DNA of 64,000 bases from Macrothele yani (GCA_039090855.1 CM076996.1:51054469-51118468), one strand, 5' to 3'. Shown: positions 11,173-23,485, numbered from the stretch's first letter. Numbers and translations: made by a program. The notes: generated from the sequence alone by a model not told the origin.

Positions 11173-14100
11173 TCAAATCAGAAGATGTAGGTCTGCAGAA
11201 GGCCCGGAAAACCAGCGGTGTAATGGTGACCATACACTCAGGAACTGCAGGCTCTGGTCAGTGGCCCGGGCTGCGGTAAACGCCAATCGGAGCCTGGAGG
11301 TCAGCCGGTTGCGGAATTGCGCACAGAGGGTATCTCCTGGTTGAAGGAACGTAGGTGCATTAGAGGTATGACGGAGTTGCAGATAGAAGCAGTAAATCAC
11401 ATGCTTTGCGAGTACAAAGATGTATGCGCATGGCTCAGATAAAGGCACCGGTGCTGAACAAGAAACCAGCAACGTACTGTACGAAGAAAAAGGCAGCTCT
11501 TTGGCACAGAGACACTTGGCAACGGTAAAGGCTAGGTGTTGTAAAGGAAGGATCGCCAGGCAGTACTGATAAATGTGTATAACATCAGCATGCTCAGAAC
11601 AGAAGATGCAGGTGGGTGCGGCTGCCAGCGTCATCCGAAATAACGTGGCCGACACTGGAAGGCGGCGGTGAAGGAAGAGCCAGTGAATATTCCTTTCATT
11701 TGGTGTTGAGATGGGTGAAGCTGTTGCCGACCACACACTCGGAAGAGCGGCGAGCGGCACTCCTGAAATGAGCTGGGGTGCGGGTGGCGATGGATCCTGA
11801 AGGAGAAAACGATAGAGAGTACGGACAGTGGAACTGGAGATCGGAAGAAATGGGCCACGAACAGGAAGAAAAAAAGGAAGGGGAAGAGAAACAGAAGAAA
11901 CAAAAAAGAGGCCAGCCGGAGAAGCGAGTGCAGGAAAAAGAGTAATGATCGAGGAGCGGAGAGAATCGTAGAGTGCAAAAGAGGCAGAGGTGCGTGGAAG
12001 GAAAGGAGAGAGATTGGAAAAGGGTTTCCATGTTAGATCGGAGGAAAGTAAGTCTCAGACGGATATGATCCCAGCGGGGAGCCAGGAAAGGTCAGTGAAA
12101 TATGGTGCGTTAGGAGGATGGAGGAGTAGAAGAGGGGTTCAGTTAGAAGTTCTGAGGTGGAAGCGGGTGGGGCACGGAGTAGTGGCAGAGAGCAAAGAAA
12201 GGAAAGCGCCTCCGAATAAACGGGGGAAAGACGAGAGCGGAGGAGAAAAAGCGATCCATCAGTAGAAAAGTTGTGAATTTGAAGCGGGGTTCCGGGGAGA
12301 AATCATCATGTCTCGGAGAAGAGAGGCTGCAGATCTTGGTTCGCAGAGTAGACGCAGAAGGGATACTATCCGGTGTGCTTTGTAGAATTGGCGAACATCC
12401 AGGAGCTCAATACCACCAGTGGAGATCGGACGACTTAGAGTTGAGACTTGTATCCAATGATGAGCTGAGCAGATCATAGTAGAAATGATCCGTGTGACTT
12501 CAGCAAGATAGTAAACTGGCATGTGAGCAGCTGCCCACACATGAAGACAAAGAGACAGAAGATATGTACGAGCAAGGCGTGCCCGGGTGACGTTAAGAGG
12601 TGCTGAACTGAGCTTTCCGCCAGAAGGTAGCCGATCGAGCAAGGCGATTACGAAGAGTAGCCCACGTGTTGTTTCGGGCAGCTATGGGAGCTCCCAGGTG
12701 TACACCAAGAAATTTCTGAGAAGAGTAGAGTGCATGTACATGAGCGAAAGTATTAAATTGCGACTCCATCCGGACGCAGAAAGTCTCGGCGTAGGCGGAG
12801 TAGGTTATAGAAAAGTGCCTGGTGCTTGCTGTGGGAGGAGGAAGAGCCGCAAGAAATGCACGATGTGCTGTGCGTAGGAAAGGCTCAAACGCCAGAGCGA
12901 ATAATTGCCCAGAAAGTGGACACCCCTGTCGTATTCCACGACGGAAAGAAATGGGTGCTGTCAGAAAGGCGGCTGTCTTGACCTGAAAGACGGCGTCGTG
13001 ATAGACAGCAAGAATAGTGGTAACGAAGACAGAAGGAAAGCCAAAAGCGTGTAAAGTAGTTGAGAAAAATGAATGGGATATATTATCAAAAGTTGCACGT
13101 TGGTCTAAATTTAGTAGGGCAAGAGATTCAGAATTAGTCTGGGAAAGATACAGAAGATCACGAAGGAGGTGAAGGTTAGTAGCGATAGAACGACCAGGTA
13201 CCGTGTGGGACTGGTCGGAAGAGAGAAGATACGGAAGAACTTGATTTAGGCAGCGAGAGAGAATTTTAGTGAACAGTTTGTAATCAAGATTTATTAGTGA
13301 AATCGGACGCCAGTTCCCCAGGTCAAGGAGGTCACCCTTCTTAGGGAAAAGTACCATGTGAGCAACAGTGAAGCCCCTTGGAAGGGAGATAGATGCAAAG
13401 GCAGAAGAGTAAGCAGCAAGAAGGAAAGGAAGGAGAGAAGGTAAAACGATAAGATAAAATGATAGATGGAGGCCGTCAGGACCAGGGACGGCTCGGGGAT
13501 TGAGAGAGGAAAGTGCAGTCCTAAGTTCAGATGGAGAGATAGGCTGCAAAAGAGAAGCGGAGAGGTGAGAGGGGACTTGAGGGTGAGAAGAAAGTAAAGT
13601 ATTACATGCAGAAGCAGAAGGTGGAGGGGTATCACTGTACTTGTCGGAGAAATATTGACGAACATGGGAGCAAAGCACATCTGGGTCCGAAGCCACATGA
13701 CCGTCAGGCAGACGCAGCACACTGAGTCGATGAGAAGAATGGCGCTGATCCTCTAACGAAGATAAGAACTCAAAAGAGCAGTCTTCAGAAAACCAAGTGC
13801 TGGAGACAAAGTCATAAAATGGCCTGCTGGGCTCGAGGTTCCAGAAGAGCACGGAGGTCTACCAAATCTGCTGGATAGAGGGGGTGAGAATCTCCAAGCT
13901 GGGCGAGAACTTGGTGGAGATTGCATTCTTCCATGGTGCGCAGATTGGCAACCGTGAACGAGTGGCTCTTGAGAAAGTGGAGCAGGTGGGACTTGACATC
14001 CAGCCAGTAACTTAGTGCACAGGATGCAGTGGACAGTCCAGGGTGATAAGAGTGAAGGAGATTCCAGACGTTCAAACACAAAGCCTGATCATCCAGGAGA

Positions 14101-15009
14101 GAGGTATCTAATGTCCAGGAGTGAAACTCGGAGCGTTGACGAAAAGAAGAGGTGAAGGTGGCCACAACGGCACAATGGTCAGAAGAGGCGGTGGGTAGAT
14201 GCTGACAGTCTGTGACCACGGGCAGAAGGGCAGTGGTTGCGTAGAAACAGTCAAGTCTAGCAGAAGATGACGAGGTGGCAGCTGAGGACCTCCACGTATG
14301 GGAGACGGTTGTAGGATAAATTTGATGAAAGACGTCCTGAAGATCAAACTCTGTGATAAGGGAGTGTAATTGCTCCACATGACGTAAGCGAGTTTCCTTA
14401 TGCATTGGAGTACGATCAAGATCAGGGATCAAGCATGCAATTAAAATCGCCGCCGATCAACACGTGATCTGACGGCAACGTTGACTGAAGAGCTGAACGG
14501 AGCGCCATGAAATGGAGGGTGTGATGTTGAAGTGTGCACGGAACGTAGATGTTGAAAACAACATAACGACGCTCGTCCAGAACAAAGGTAAGGCGCTGAA
14601 GCAAGTCACGGCAGAGATGCTGCAACGTCACTGAAAATGGAACTTGACGGAACTGAGTGTGGATGCCGATGGCTAGACCGCCGATTGTAGAGTGTCAGAA
14701 AGCGTGGTGGAACTGATAGTTCCACGTACGCCATCGATTGAAGGGCATTGTAGACAGGCAATTTGTCTCTTGGAGCAGAAGAATGTCTGCTATGAGGTGA
14801 TGGAGATCCTCACGAGCAAGCGAGTTCGCCAGAGAGGACCCAAACCCCCTATAGTTCAGTGTCGTTATCTTGAACGGAAATGTCCGACGGCGGTTCAAGG
14901 AGCTTGTCAGCGGCTCATTGGAGCCGAGAGAGACGATCGCAGACTTTCTTGAGACATCCGCTTTTGCCGAACGATGTGGATGGTAAGGCTTGGAGGTGAG
15001 ATCGAACAA
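11173..15009 (-). pseudogene. ORF2 (endonuclease-RT) of the Tx1/L1-like LINE, inactive
   Basis: The endonuclease begins about 14870 with TLNYRGFG and continues with LLLQET, IGGDFNCMLDP and SSDHCAVV. The RT part (13852-12593) has VPGPDGLH, NWRPISLI, a LNLDQRATFD box and RRGIRQGCPLSGQLF. The catalytic YADD is replaced by AYAET, so the polymerase would be dead. Downstream, 12642-12259 and 11760-11173 give the C-terminal region with a zf-RVT-like part (NIHWLFLHRRLP, CIFCSEHADVIH). Several frame changes occur. Confidence 0.6.
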
Positions 15010-16610
15010 CCGCTACTTGCGTCATAGTTGCTGCAAGCTCCGTGAGATAGGATTGGAGAAAATCATGAGACATGGTTTTACTACGAGGACCAATGAGATA
15101 GGAGTATAACTCCGCACCAGAAATCGGTGTCTGTGGTAGTGAGGAATCTTCCAATTGCTGTATGAAATCTTCTAGAGTAAGTGGGACCAGTGTGCTGTCG
15201 TCGAAGAGGGAGATGCTAGAAGCGTCAGATGCGAGTGAACGACTTTCCGAGCAATCACGTCCTCCTTGAAAGATGGGAGATGTGCGTGTCTTCTTATTGC
15301 AACGTCGAGTAGTCCGATGATGCTTCGAGCGTACCCTCTGTTGCTCGGGACTAAAGGCAGGATTGTCTGGCACTGTGAAGGCATCAGGCGCATCGACCTC
15401 ATTATCGGGCTCTGAAGGGTGCTGTGGAGTAAATGTAGAAAGCAGAGGAGAGTTCAACTGGTCTCCGGTCGAAGAATTCTCCTGCTGTGGGTGTGTTTGA
15501 AGTGTAGAAGCTGAGTTGGAAGTCACGCGCTGACCAACAGCGTTATTTAGACTTTCGGAATAACTTGACTGCCGCTGGCGAGAGGCGCCAGATGAAGATG
15601 CCGGGGGTCCAGTTGACCATGGAGTAGGCTGTACTGAAGATTTGGAGGTAGTAGCTGCCCAATGAAGGGCATAGCACACTAGGGTGACCAGTGCTCTTAC
15701 ATTCCGAACAAAGGGTGCCCACAGTGATGTCAGTGCGCCTAATATGAGTGTCACAGCGTACATTGAGTACCAATGGAACACATAACATGGCTTCCTCCAA
15801 GGGAAAGATCACACGTACGTTACGGCGAAATTCTAAGAGATAACGATCCTCAGGGACTCCCGAAAAGGAGGAGTACGTAATGACCGATCCGACAGTACGT
15901 CCATAATTCTGAGCGACGGAGAGCAATAGGTCGTCGGATACTTCTGGAGGAACAGGAGCGAAACTGACTGTAGTAGGTGCTGGAGATGGCGATCGCCGAT
16001 GGAAATGCCTTCGGTCAGAACTCGAAGAGCGAAGGCTGGAGTCACAAGATAAGAAATTACTTGACTAGTTCTTCTACCCACGTGAGTAACAGCCTCTTTT
16101 GGAACAATTTGTCGAAGGGCAGCGCTGTAAGCCGTCAGCTTTGTGTTGGGGAGGCTGCGGAAAAATACACCCAGCCCGATTTTGTCAAGAAAAAGCTGAC
16201 CTTGAGGGCAAGTATTCAGAACATCCATGTAGATCTGGTCTGTACCATACGTCATCTGATAAGGACACTTTGAAGAAAGGGGGCTGGTGAGAAGAAGAAG
16301 AAGTTGACGCACCTGAGGTGACGGCAGCATACGTCACACCTGGCGCACGTTGTGATGACGCGGAAGTGGCTGGTGGAGGTGTGACGTCCATGGCGTCGTC
16401 AGAAGGCACAGGGGAAGGCAATGGTTCACCACTCTTCGTCAGATGGGAAGAAGATGGCTCCATGGGCAAGGCAAATTTGTCACGCTGCGGAGAGGAGGGG
16501 CTTATCAAAGGAAGCCCTCCATTGGCGGATTGCTGCTGAGCAGGTGAGAGGGATAAAGAGTCACTTCCGGCAATGAGGATAGAAGCTCCGCTACTCCCGA
16601 AAGTCACCAT
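15000..16610 (-). pseudogene. ORF1 (gag-like) of the Tx1/L1-like LINE, frameshifted
   Basis: It starts at the ATG at 16610 (MVTFGSSG). The N-terminus is Ser/Pro/Thr-rich and is followed by a folded region in another frame (16330-15833). One zinc knuckle of the form C-x2-C-x4-H-x4-C is read at about 15730-15700 (CSECKSTGH). The C-terminal half (to about 15000) is again Ser/Gln-rich and ends in an acidic/leucine segment. At least three frame changes are needed to read through. ORF1 proteins of this kind bind the element's RNA. Confidence 0.5.
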
Positions 16611-16837
16611 TTACAATAGCGATAAGATTACGAGCTTTGGCCAACTCGACCAAAGCAGGAAAATGAGGAATGCAACACAGAAAGGGCACTTACCGACCTG
16701 GTAAATGGATCAGAAGTAGGAGGGCACCTTCACACACGCTGCACACACAAAATTAGGAGCCGTAGACTCGGAAATTATCACAAATGGAACAAAATACGAG
16801 CACGAAGTAAACAACGACTGTCGTCCAGCATACAAAC

Positions 16838-18679
16838 GACTCCTATGTTTCTTCTGTAGTACCCAGTTTTTACTGCCATACATCAGAGTAGGAACGGTTA
16901 CACTTTCATACACAGCCATGCGGAACTCTATTGAGAACCCATCATTCCTGTGAAAACCTCCCCCAAAGCAGCCATGACTTTAAATGAAGAATTCACTCGC
17001 CTACTAATTTCACCATCCAATTTGTTCTCTCTGTCAAACATGCTTCCTAAATACCCAAACTCATTCACCTGGTCGATCACTGTGCCATTTAGACTTATAT
17101 TACATTCAGTACTACCAGTTCCTCTATCCAAAAACCATAACTTTGGTTTTCCCCTTATTTATACTCTGTTTAAATTTCATGCAAACTTTGTACATCTGGG
17201 ACAACATACTCTGCAACTCACTTTTGCTCTCTGCCAACAGGACAGTATCATCAGCATACAGCAATCCGCACACACAGATATCACTTAGACATAGACCCGT
17301 ATTATCTATTTTGGCATCATGCACGCACACATCCATAAATATATTAAACTGCCATGGTGACATTTCACAACCTTGTCTAACTCCTTCGTCAATAAAAAAA
17401 ACATTTTGATAAAACACCATTCACTTGTACACAAACTCTACTGCCAGCTTACATGGCTTTTACACTATTAAATAGATTTCCAGTAACACCATATTCATTC
17501 AATACCTTCCACAAAAGTGTCCTATTTACTCAGTAGTAAGCTTTCTCTAAATCTATGAAGGCAGCAAAAACTTTCTTACCAACAGCCAGGTGCTATTCAA
17601 TCATTGTGCGTAATGCAAAAATTTGGTTAGTGCAGCCTTTCCCAGGCATAAAACCACTGTGAATATCCCACACTTTCTCTGATGTAAGACCCTGTATTTT
17701 TTCAATTACAACCTTACCAAACACTTTTGTCGGCCCGGTGGCTTAGTGGTCTAAGCGCTGGCTTATGATCATTTGTCCTACATGGGTCCTGGGTTCAAAT
17801 CCCGGTGAGGCATGGATGTTGTGTTTGTCTTACTGCACTGGCTCTCTCCCTTCCCTGGAACCAGTGACCCTAAATTAGGGACGGGTGACTACTTGTAGCC
17901 CATTGAGTTGCTCACAGTAGTCGTTAAACCTTCGATTAAAAAAAAAAAAAAAAAAAAAAAAGAAAAACGTTTTTCTTGGCACACTCATAGGCTCTAATAC
18001 TACAGTAGTTCTTGCAATCATTCTGATCATCTTTTCCCTTATACAAGGGAACAATGATAGCACCCTTCCAATCCCGAAGGACCATTCCTAACTCCCAGCA
18101 CAACTGGAAAATTTCAGTTAACCAGTCAATTACAGTGTCACCACCATATTTCAACATCTCGTCAGTTATGCCATGATTTTAGAGCTTTACACAGCTCTTC
18201 TCTTGATCCCTCCTGTGCTTCCATCTTTCACCATTACATCATCTGCTTCTGTCTCAGAATCACCTTTGCTTTCTTGATCTGATAACTCACAGAAGTATTC
18301 ACTCCATCTTTCACTTAACTCATTGGTCTCCCATATCATTTCCTCGATCCCATTTTTCACACAACTTACAACTTTGTTTTCCCTATTTTTCCTGAGTCTC
18401 ATGTACTTCCAGAAAGTCCTATCTTTCCAAAAAGCCAATTCATGTCTTTCCACCCTCTCCTTTCTATCTTTTGCCTTACTCTGGTGAACCAGCTTAGCTG
18501 CTTCACACTTCTTACAGCAATATTCATCCACAGAAACTCTGCCTTGCAGCATCCCCAAATAAGCTTCCTTCTTTTTCTTTACTGCCTGTTCAATCTCACT
18601 ATTCCACCAAGCATTACCTCCATCGTTACCCACTATTGTGGTGTGACACACCTCTTCAGCAGCAATGGCAGCACAGTTC
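16838..18679 (-). pseudogene. LINE linker and reverse transcriptase remnant
   Basis: The minus strand gives the region between endonuclease and RT (18651-18187; WWNSEIEQAVKKKKEAYLG, FWKDRTFWKYMRLRK). RT motifs follow: TEIFQLCWELGM and DWKGAIIVPLYKGK, then after the SINE GVRQGCEMSPWQFNIFMD, LLYADDTVLL and ESVTVPTLMYGSKNW. The YADD box is intact, but stops and shifts occur and the endonuclease domain is missing. It is clearly a paralogue of the LINE at 61.7-64 kb. Confidence 0.65.
17733..17964 (+). mobile_element. tRNA-derived SINE, copy 2, inside a LINE RT gene
   Basis: Same head, body and A tail as the copy at 10.6 kb, with several substitutions in the head. It interrupts the minus-strand LINE between segments that are contiguous in the relative near 63450-63480. 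The flanks aaacacttttgt and aaaaacgttttt are an imperfect 12-bp duplication (9 of 12), so this copy is older or mutated. Confidence 0.8.
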
Positions 18680-19683
18680 CAGGGTTCATACGCATCCTGG
18701 AAAGCCTGGAATTTTGCACAAAAATTCCAGGCCTGATAATGTCATTGGAATTTTGCCAGAATAGATATTTTGTCATATATTTTTTAAAGTTTTTAAAATT
18801 ACTTAAAAAAATCAGTATTTATCGTTGCTTTGCTATAAAAAAAAATGCCGTAAAAGGCATCTGGCAAAGAAGGGGAGCATTTCCTACTTATAGTAGAGCC
18901 GTGTTTCACCCTTCGGGATACTGGTTTTTGGGAGGGAGGGGGTGGGGTGTGTGCAGGAGTCAGTGCTGGATTTTTCATGTTCGCGTGAGTACTCTGGTGT
19001 AGGTGTGGCTTACGCCCCATTCCAAGAAATTTCCAAACAGGTGTGATCTACCATCCCATGATGAGGGAAAATGGATAGAAATGTACACTGTCTTAATTTG
19101 TCATATGATAGAAATGTACACTGTCTTGATGATCTCTTTGCCAAGTTCCTATCTAACCAGAAAGGCTACACAGAGTTGTGGTACATTGTGAGGCTTGTTT
19201 TATGTCTTTCCCATGAACAAGCAGGTATTGAACGTGGCTATTCTGTAAAGAAACAAATAGTTTTTGAGAATTTGAAAAAAGAGTCACTCACAGCACATAG
19301 GATGGTTTATGAGGAGATCCAAAGAGCTGGCTGTGTCACTTCTGTCAAAATAAGTAGAGAATTGCTGGCTAGTTGCAAGGCTGCTAGAATGTGGTATATA
19401 ACACCTTTGGAGGATCAGAAAAAGCAAAAGGCTGAAGAAGAAAGGAACAGGAAACGAAAAGGTGTTAGTGAAGAAATCAGCTGCTTTAAGAGGGAAAAAA
19501 ATTAGGTTACAAAAGGCTTGTGAATCTATGACTCAGGATGCTGATGGTATGGCCCAAATGGCTGAAAAGAAGTCTGATTTCACACTGTTGTCAAAGTCAA
19601 ATGCTTTCCGCCAAAAAATTTCTGAGAATAGAAAAAAATTGCTGAAACCGATGCAAAACTTGAAAATCTTACAGCATCTTTAA
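18680..19683 (+). mobile_element. hAT-like element remnant, 5' end plus transposase C-terminus
   Basis: It starts CAGGGTTCATACGC at 18680, directly at the broken edge of the LINE. Repeated tcctggaa phrases follow, shared with starts and ends at 42566, 46738 and 2653. The matching right end was not found, so the extent is open. From 19110 a transposase C-terminal region is read. Confidence 0.5.
19071..19683 (+). pseudogene. hAT-family transposase C-terminal region
   Basis: The frame at 19071-19505 reads LWYIVRLVLCLSHEQAGIER and GYSVKKQIVFENLKKESL, matching the C-terminal dimerisation region (VLSHGQ/VERGFS type) of a hAT-like family. It then has a Lys/Glu-rich coiled-coil-like stretch (DQKKQKAEEERNRKRKG). 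The frame changes near 19490, and 19500-19683 continues the coiled coil (LLSKSNAFRQKISENRKK). The core catalytic part is absent. Confidence 0.5.
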
Positions 19684-19685
19684 AT

Positions 19686-20042
19686 GTGTAAATATTGTCT
19701 GCCATTCAAATCTCACATCTGCAGATATGAAAATAAAATATTGACTGCCGCATAAATCTTTCATCCCCTGCAAATATGTAAATATTGACTGCTATAAAAA
19801 TCTTACCATCTCTGCAAGTTATGTGCAGATTTGACTGCCATTAAAATCTTATGTCTGCAAATATGTAAATATTGGCCTCCATGGAAACCTTAAATCTTCT
19901 CTGTGTCACTGCCTTGAAAATTTCGTGTCTTCTGCAAGTTATGCAAATTTGACTGCCATGAATGAAAATCTTACCTCCCCTGCAAGTTATACATTCAAAT
20001 CTTACATCTGAAAGTGTCAAAATGTTGACTCTTTTCAGAAAC
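19686..20042 (+). repeat. Minisatellite, about 50-60 bp units
   Basis: Six to seven diverged units share tgcaaatatgtaaatattg, gactgcc and aaaatctta, followed by unrelated DNA after 20042. No coding content. Confidence 0.6.
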
Positions 20043-20212
20043 ATTCTTTATTAATCAAACTCGTCTAATAAAAACTATTATGTGAAATAATTTCAGTGAA
20101 GCAAGCTTTTCGCAAGTGCTTTAGTGAAATTATGATTCAACAAAGGCTGCTTTTCGATAGATACTTGTAAAATTTCTTAAAGGATGCTGTTTGAATTATT
20201 CATAACTCTTTT

Positions 20213-20510
20213 ATAAAATAAAATGTTCATGTGGTTTGCCATACATATGTGAAACAGGAAGAAGGTTATCCACCAGGATTAATGAACACAAAGCAGCAAT
20301 CAAGAACGTGTTTCAAATAAAACAGGTCTAGACAGACACATACAAAAAAACTGGCCACAAAATGGAATGGGACTCCGTTCAAGTTGTCAAACATCAATCC
20401 CGAGCTTTTGTTCGAAAATTAGAGGAATCCATGAAAATTTGCAAGACCCAAGGCAGAATGATGTTCGAACAGGTTTTGATCAGTACGATTCCAAAACTGT
20501 AAATCATTCC
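20213..20510 (+). pseudogene. Penelope-like element GIY-YIG endonuclease remnant
   Basis: Plus-strand reading gives CGLPYICETGRRLSTRINEH, then KTGLDRHIQKTGHKMEWDSV and VKHQSRAFVRKLEES. This is the GIY-YIG endonuclease domain of Penelope-like retroelements, which nicks the target. The second element of the signature reads YIC instead of YIG. One small indel near 20315 interrupts the frame. No reverse transcriptase is present next to it. Confidence 0.6.
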
Positions 20511-20589
20511 AAGTCATAATAAACGCTGCTGTATGTTTGTAGGACTGCAATCTCTGGGATCTCGGGAATTTACTGCAGTCTAGGAAGTA

Positions 20590-22890
20590 GTTGGCGGGTA
20601 ATTAGTACGTCTTTTGTAAAAAGATCGTGCGTATGTTATCGGTTTGTCCGTCCATCCATGGACACCATATCTCTGCAACTATTAGTCCGATTTGAAAAAT
20701 TATTTTTGCATTGGGAAGCTTAAAATGTGAGAATGAGGATCCTGGCATTCCGAGTTTTTCGGATGTGCTAATTCGCCGCTAGAGAGCGTAAATGCAAATG
20801 ATATCGAATTTAAAGTGCATTTTATTGCATATATTTGCTTCTAAATATCCGATTAAAAAAATTATTTCTTCCTTTCGATGCCAAATATAACGGAAACTAT
20901 TTTAGGCGTAGTTTCATTTTCAAGTAATCCATAGATTTCCCACTAGGGGGCGTAAAGGTAACTTGCGTTTGCCGCCCCGGTGGCGCAGTGGTCTAAGCGA
21001 TGGCCTCTGATCATTCGTCCGAACGGGGTCCGGGTTCGAATCCCGGTGAGGCATGGATGTTGTGTTTGTCTTACGGCACTGGCTCTCTCCCTTCCCTGGA
21101 ACCAGTGACCCTAAATTAGGGACGGGCGACTGCTTATAGCCCATTGAGTTGCTCACGGTGGTCGTTAAACCTCCAATCAAAAAAAAAAAAAATAATAATA
21201 ATAATAACTTGCGTTTCCCCCGATAACTCTGCTTCTAAAACTCTGATTAGAAAAATTATTTCTGCATCGGATACTGCTCCTGATGAGAAATGATTTTCTT
21301 GTAATTTCAAAATTTTGATAAAAATATGATTTGGCCACCAGGGGGCGTAAATGTTTATTTCTGCTTCTGACGTATTTGCAGCAAAATCCGAGCTTTTGAA
21401 AAAGTCGACTGAAAAAATTCTTCCTTAGACCACCAATACCACTCACCTCGGAAAACGTTTTGAGAACACCTGCTTAAAATAGTGCATAGTTTTCCCACCA
21501 GGGGGTGTAGATGTATATCTTATTTTTGTTGATATCTCTGCTTCCAAAAGTAAGATTTGAAAAATTCTTTCCTTTGTTGGAGAGTGTTTCTGGTGCGAAA
21601 TGTTTCTCATATAGTTTCAAGTTTTTCAAGTAATGTATAGATTTTCCACTAGGAGGCGCGAAGGTAACTTGAGTTTCCCCAATATCTCTGCTTCTGAAAC
21701 TCCGATTTGAAAAATTCTTTCTGTATTGGATACTGCTCCTGATAAGAAATGTTTTGCATATAATTTCCAAATTTTGATAAAGTATCGTTTGGCCACCAGG
21801 GGACGTAAGCATTTATTTCTGCTTCTGATATATACTTGCAGCTAAATCCGAGCTTCTAAAAAAGTCGACTGAAAACATTCTTTCGTAGACCGATACTGCT
21901 CACCTCGTTAAACGTTTTGAAAACATCTCCTGCTTAAACTAGGGCATAGTTTTCCCGCCAGGGGGCATATATCTTATTTTTGTATATCCCTGCTTCTAAG
22001 TGTCTGATTTTAAAAATTCTTTCTTTTTTGGGGGAGTGTTTTCCGCTACGAAATGTTCCTTATATAATTTCAATTTTTTCTTAACGCACCAGTCTACCAC
22101 TGGAGAGCGTAAGCTCACATTTCCGTTAACAGCAATATCTGTGGGACTAAGAACCCGATATAAAAGATTATTTTTCGGTCAAATACTACTAACTATGAAA
22201 ACTGTGTGTATTTTCTTCCCAAAATAATGCCCAGTTTTGCCGCTAAGGGCGCCAATGTTTGATCTGTTTTTCTTAATATCTTTGCTCCTAAATGTACGAT
22301 TTATGAAATTCTTTCAGCACCGGATGCCATTTACCTTGTGGAACATTTTAGGTTAGTATTTGAGGAGTTTTATAGTTCACAGTTCTGCCACTAGGTGGTG
22401 CTTGTGTAGTTCTGCTTGCAGCTGTATCTCTGCTTCTAAAAATCCTATTGAGAAATTTCTTATTTTTACTGTATGCCATTCTGCACAATAGAGATGTGGT
22501 GCATTATCCTCTTTAAACAATGCACATAATTCCCGTTAGGGTGCATAAAGGTCAATATCTTTTTCTCGCTGTCTCTTCTTCCAGGAGACATATTTGAAAA
22601 GTTCTGTTTCGTTAGCATAGTTTTTTCCAGGAATATTTTTTTACTTTCCTATTAGGCGTAGAAGTATATCATGTTTCTTTCTTTCTTTCTCTCTTTTAAC
22701 AGTTCAATTTGAAAATCTGTCTCCGATACCTTCCTTCTGCTGTGAGAAACTTTTTATGCACAGTTTGTTAATTTTCATTACATACTTTTTAGCTGCTGGT
22801 GGAAGTAAGTAGCTGTTTTTTATTTCTGGATGTTTTATCAATTGAAGAAATCTGGTTGATATGTTTTTAACCAGTTGCATTGGCTTTGAA
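20590..22890 (+). repeat. Array repeat with CTCF-like boxes, copy 1
   Basis: About thirteen units of roughly 150 bp. Each has an AT-rich half (tctctgcttctaaaa, then gatttgaaaaattctttc) and a conserved GC-rich box of the form ccRccaGGGGGCGtaaa. Boxes are at 20775, 20939, 21333, 21493, 21645, 21791, 21954, 22095, 22239 and 22387, with weaker ones near 22531, 22644 and 22790. Once the SINE at 20971-21204 is removed, most spacings are 142-167 bp. The box at 21333-21347 matches the vertebrate CTCF core almost exactly. No ORF spans the array. Confidence 0.7.
20971..21204 (+). mobile_element. tRNA-derived SINE, copy 3 (perfect 12-bp TSD)
   Basis: Intact A box and B box, standard body, and a tail of A followed by AAT repeats. 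The flanks TAACTTGCGTTT at 20959-20970 and 21205-21216 are identical. The array copy at 43.1 kb lacks the insertion at the equivalent place, giving an empty site. Confidence 0.85.
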
Positions 22891-23126
22891 TAACTTTGAT
22901 ACATTTTATTCGCATCAGAAAAGATTCAAGACGTGCTCATTACAACCCAAAATTCGGTGACATCTTTCTTGTTTTCTTTTCTGTTCACGGTTTAGCAAAG
23001 CAGTGTAAAGAGATATATGGTCATTTAAAATTACATCTGTATAATTTTCCAAATGTCAGCCAGTGCACTTCTACTCTTTTGGAGAATTATTTCATTTTTT
23101 TCAACATTTTCAAAATATTTAATCAG

Positions 23127-23425
23127 TCCTAGGCTAGGGGAGAAAAAAAAAAAGCCTAACTGCAGATTTTGGTACTTCTCAATGGAATTGCGCCATATAA
23201 ATTGGTATAAATACACTGTATGGTGAGTAGACGGACACAAAAATATTACACTTTCAAAATTCTTAGTCAGGCCTAGGCTAGGCACAAAAAAAGAAAAGGC
23301 CAGACTGCAGATTTGGATACTTTCCGACGAAATTTCACTATGAAAATAGTTATAAATGTACTGCATGTTGAGTAGACAGACACAAAAAAAATCGCACTTT
23401 CAAAATTTGTAATAGGCCTAAGCTA

Positions 23426-23485
<60 letters not shown>

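Larger units (their letters stand above)
9903..16823 (-). mobile_element. Tx1/L1-like LINE with target-site duplication
   Basis: A 6.9-kb minus-strand element with ORF1, ORF2 and a long 3' UTR (about 11150-9903). It is flanked by TCCAGCACACAAAC (9889-9902) and TCCAGCATACAAAC (16824-16837), a 14-bp TSD with one mismatch, and it interrupts an older LINE. The 3' end carries AATAAA (complement at 9927-9932) and an A-rich tail. The 3' UTR contains diverged short repeats built on tatacaatg and aatagatgagcg. A younger SINE sits in it at 10580-10817. Clade placement rests on the RT style and the C-terminal zinc-binding region. Confidence 0.65.
9495..18679 (-). mobile_element. Non-LTR retrotransposon split by two later insertions
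   Basis: One minus-strand LINE lies in two parts. The N-proximal and RT part is 18679-16838 and the C-terminal tail is 9902-9495. They are separated by a Tx1/L1-like LINE (9903-16823), and a SINE sits inside the RT at about 17733-17964. Reading across the first gap restores the order expected from relatives, running from LQKKHRSRL into a Cys-rich WFGH-type tail. The family is the same as the LINE at 61.5-64 kb, with which long stretches are alignable. The 5' side stops at a hAT-like end at 18680. The clade is uncertain (RTE/Rex3-like in general layout). Confidence 0.65.

Noticed and set aside
11631..12031. Phe/Ser-rich minus-strand frames resembling membrane proteins
   Set aside because: They are alternative readings of the purine-rich linker near the C-terminus of the LINE ORF2.
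19000..19130. Direct repeat of the gaaatgtacactgtctt phrase as a TSD
   Set aside because: The two copies are about 30 bases apart with nothing inserted between them; it is a local tandem duplication.
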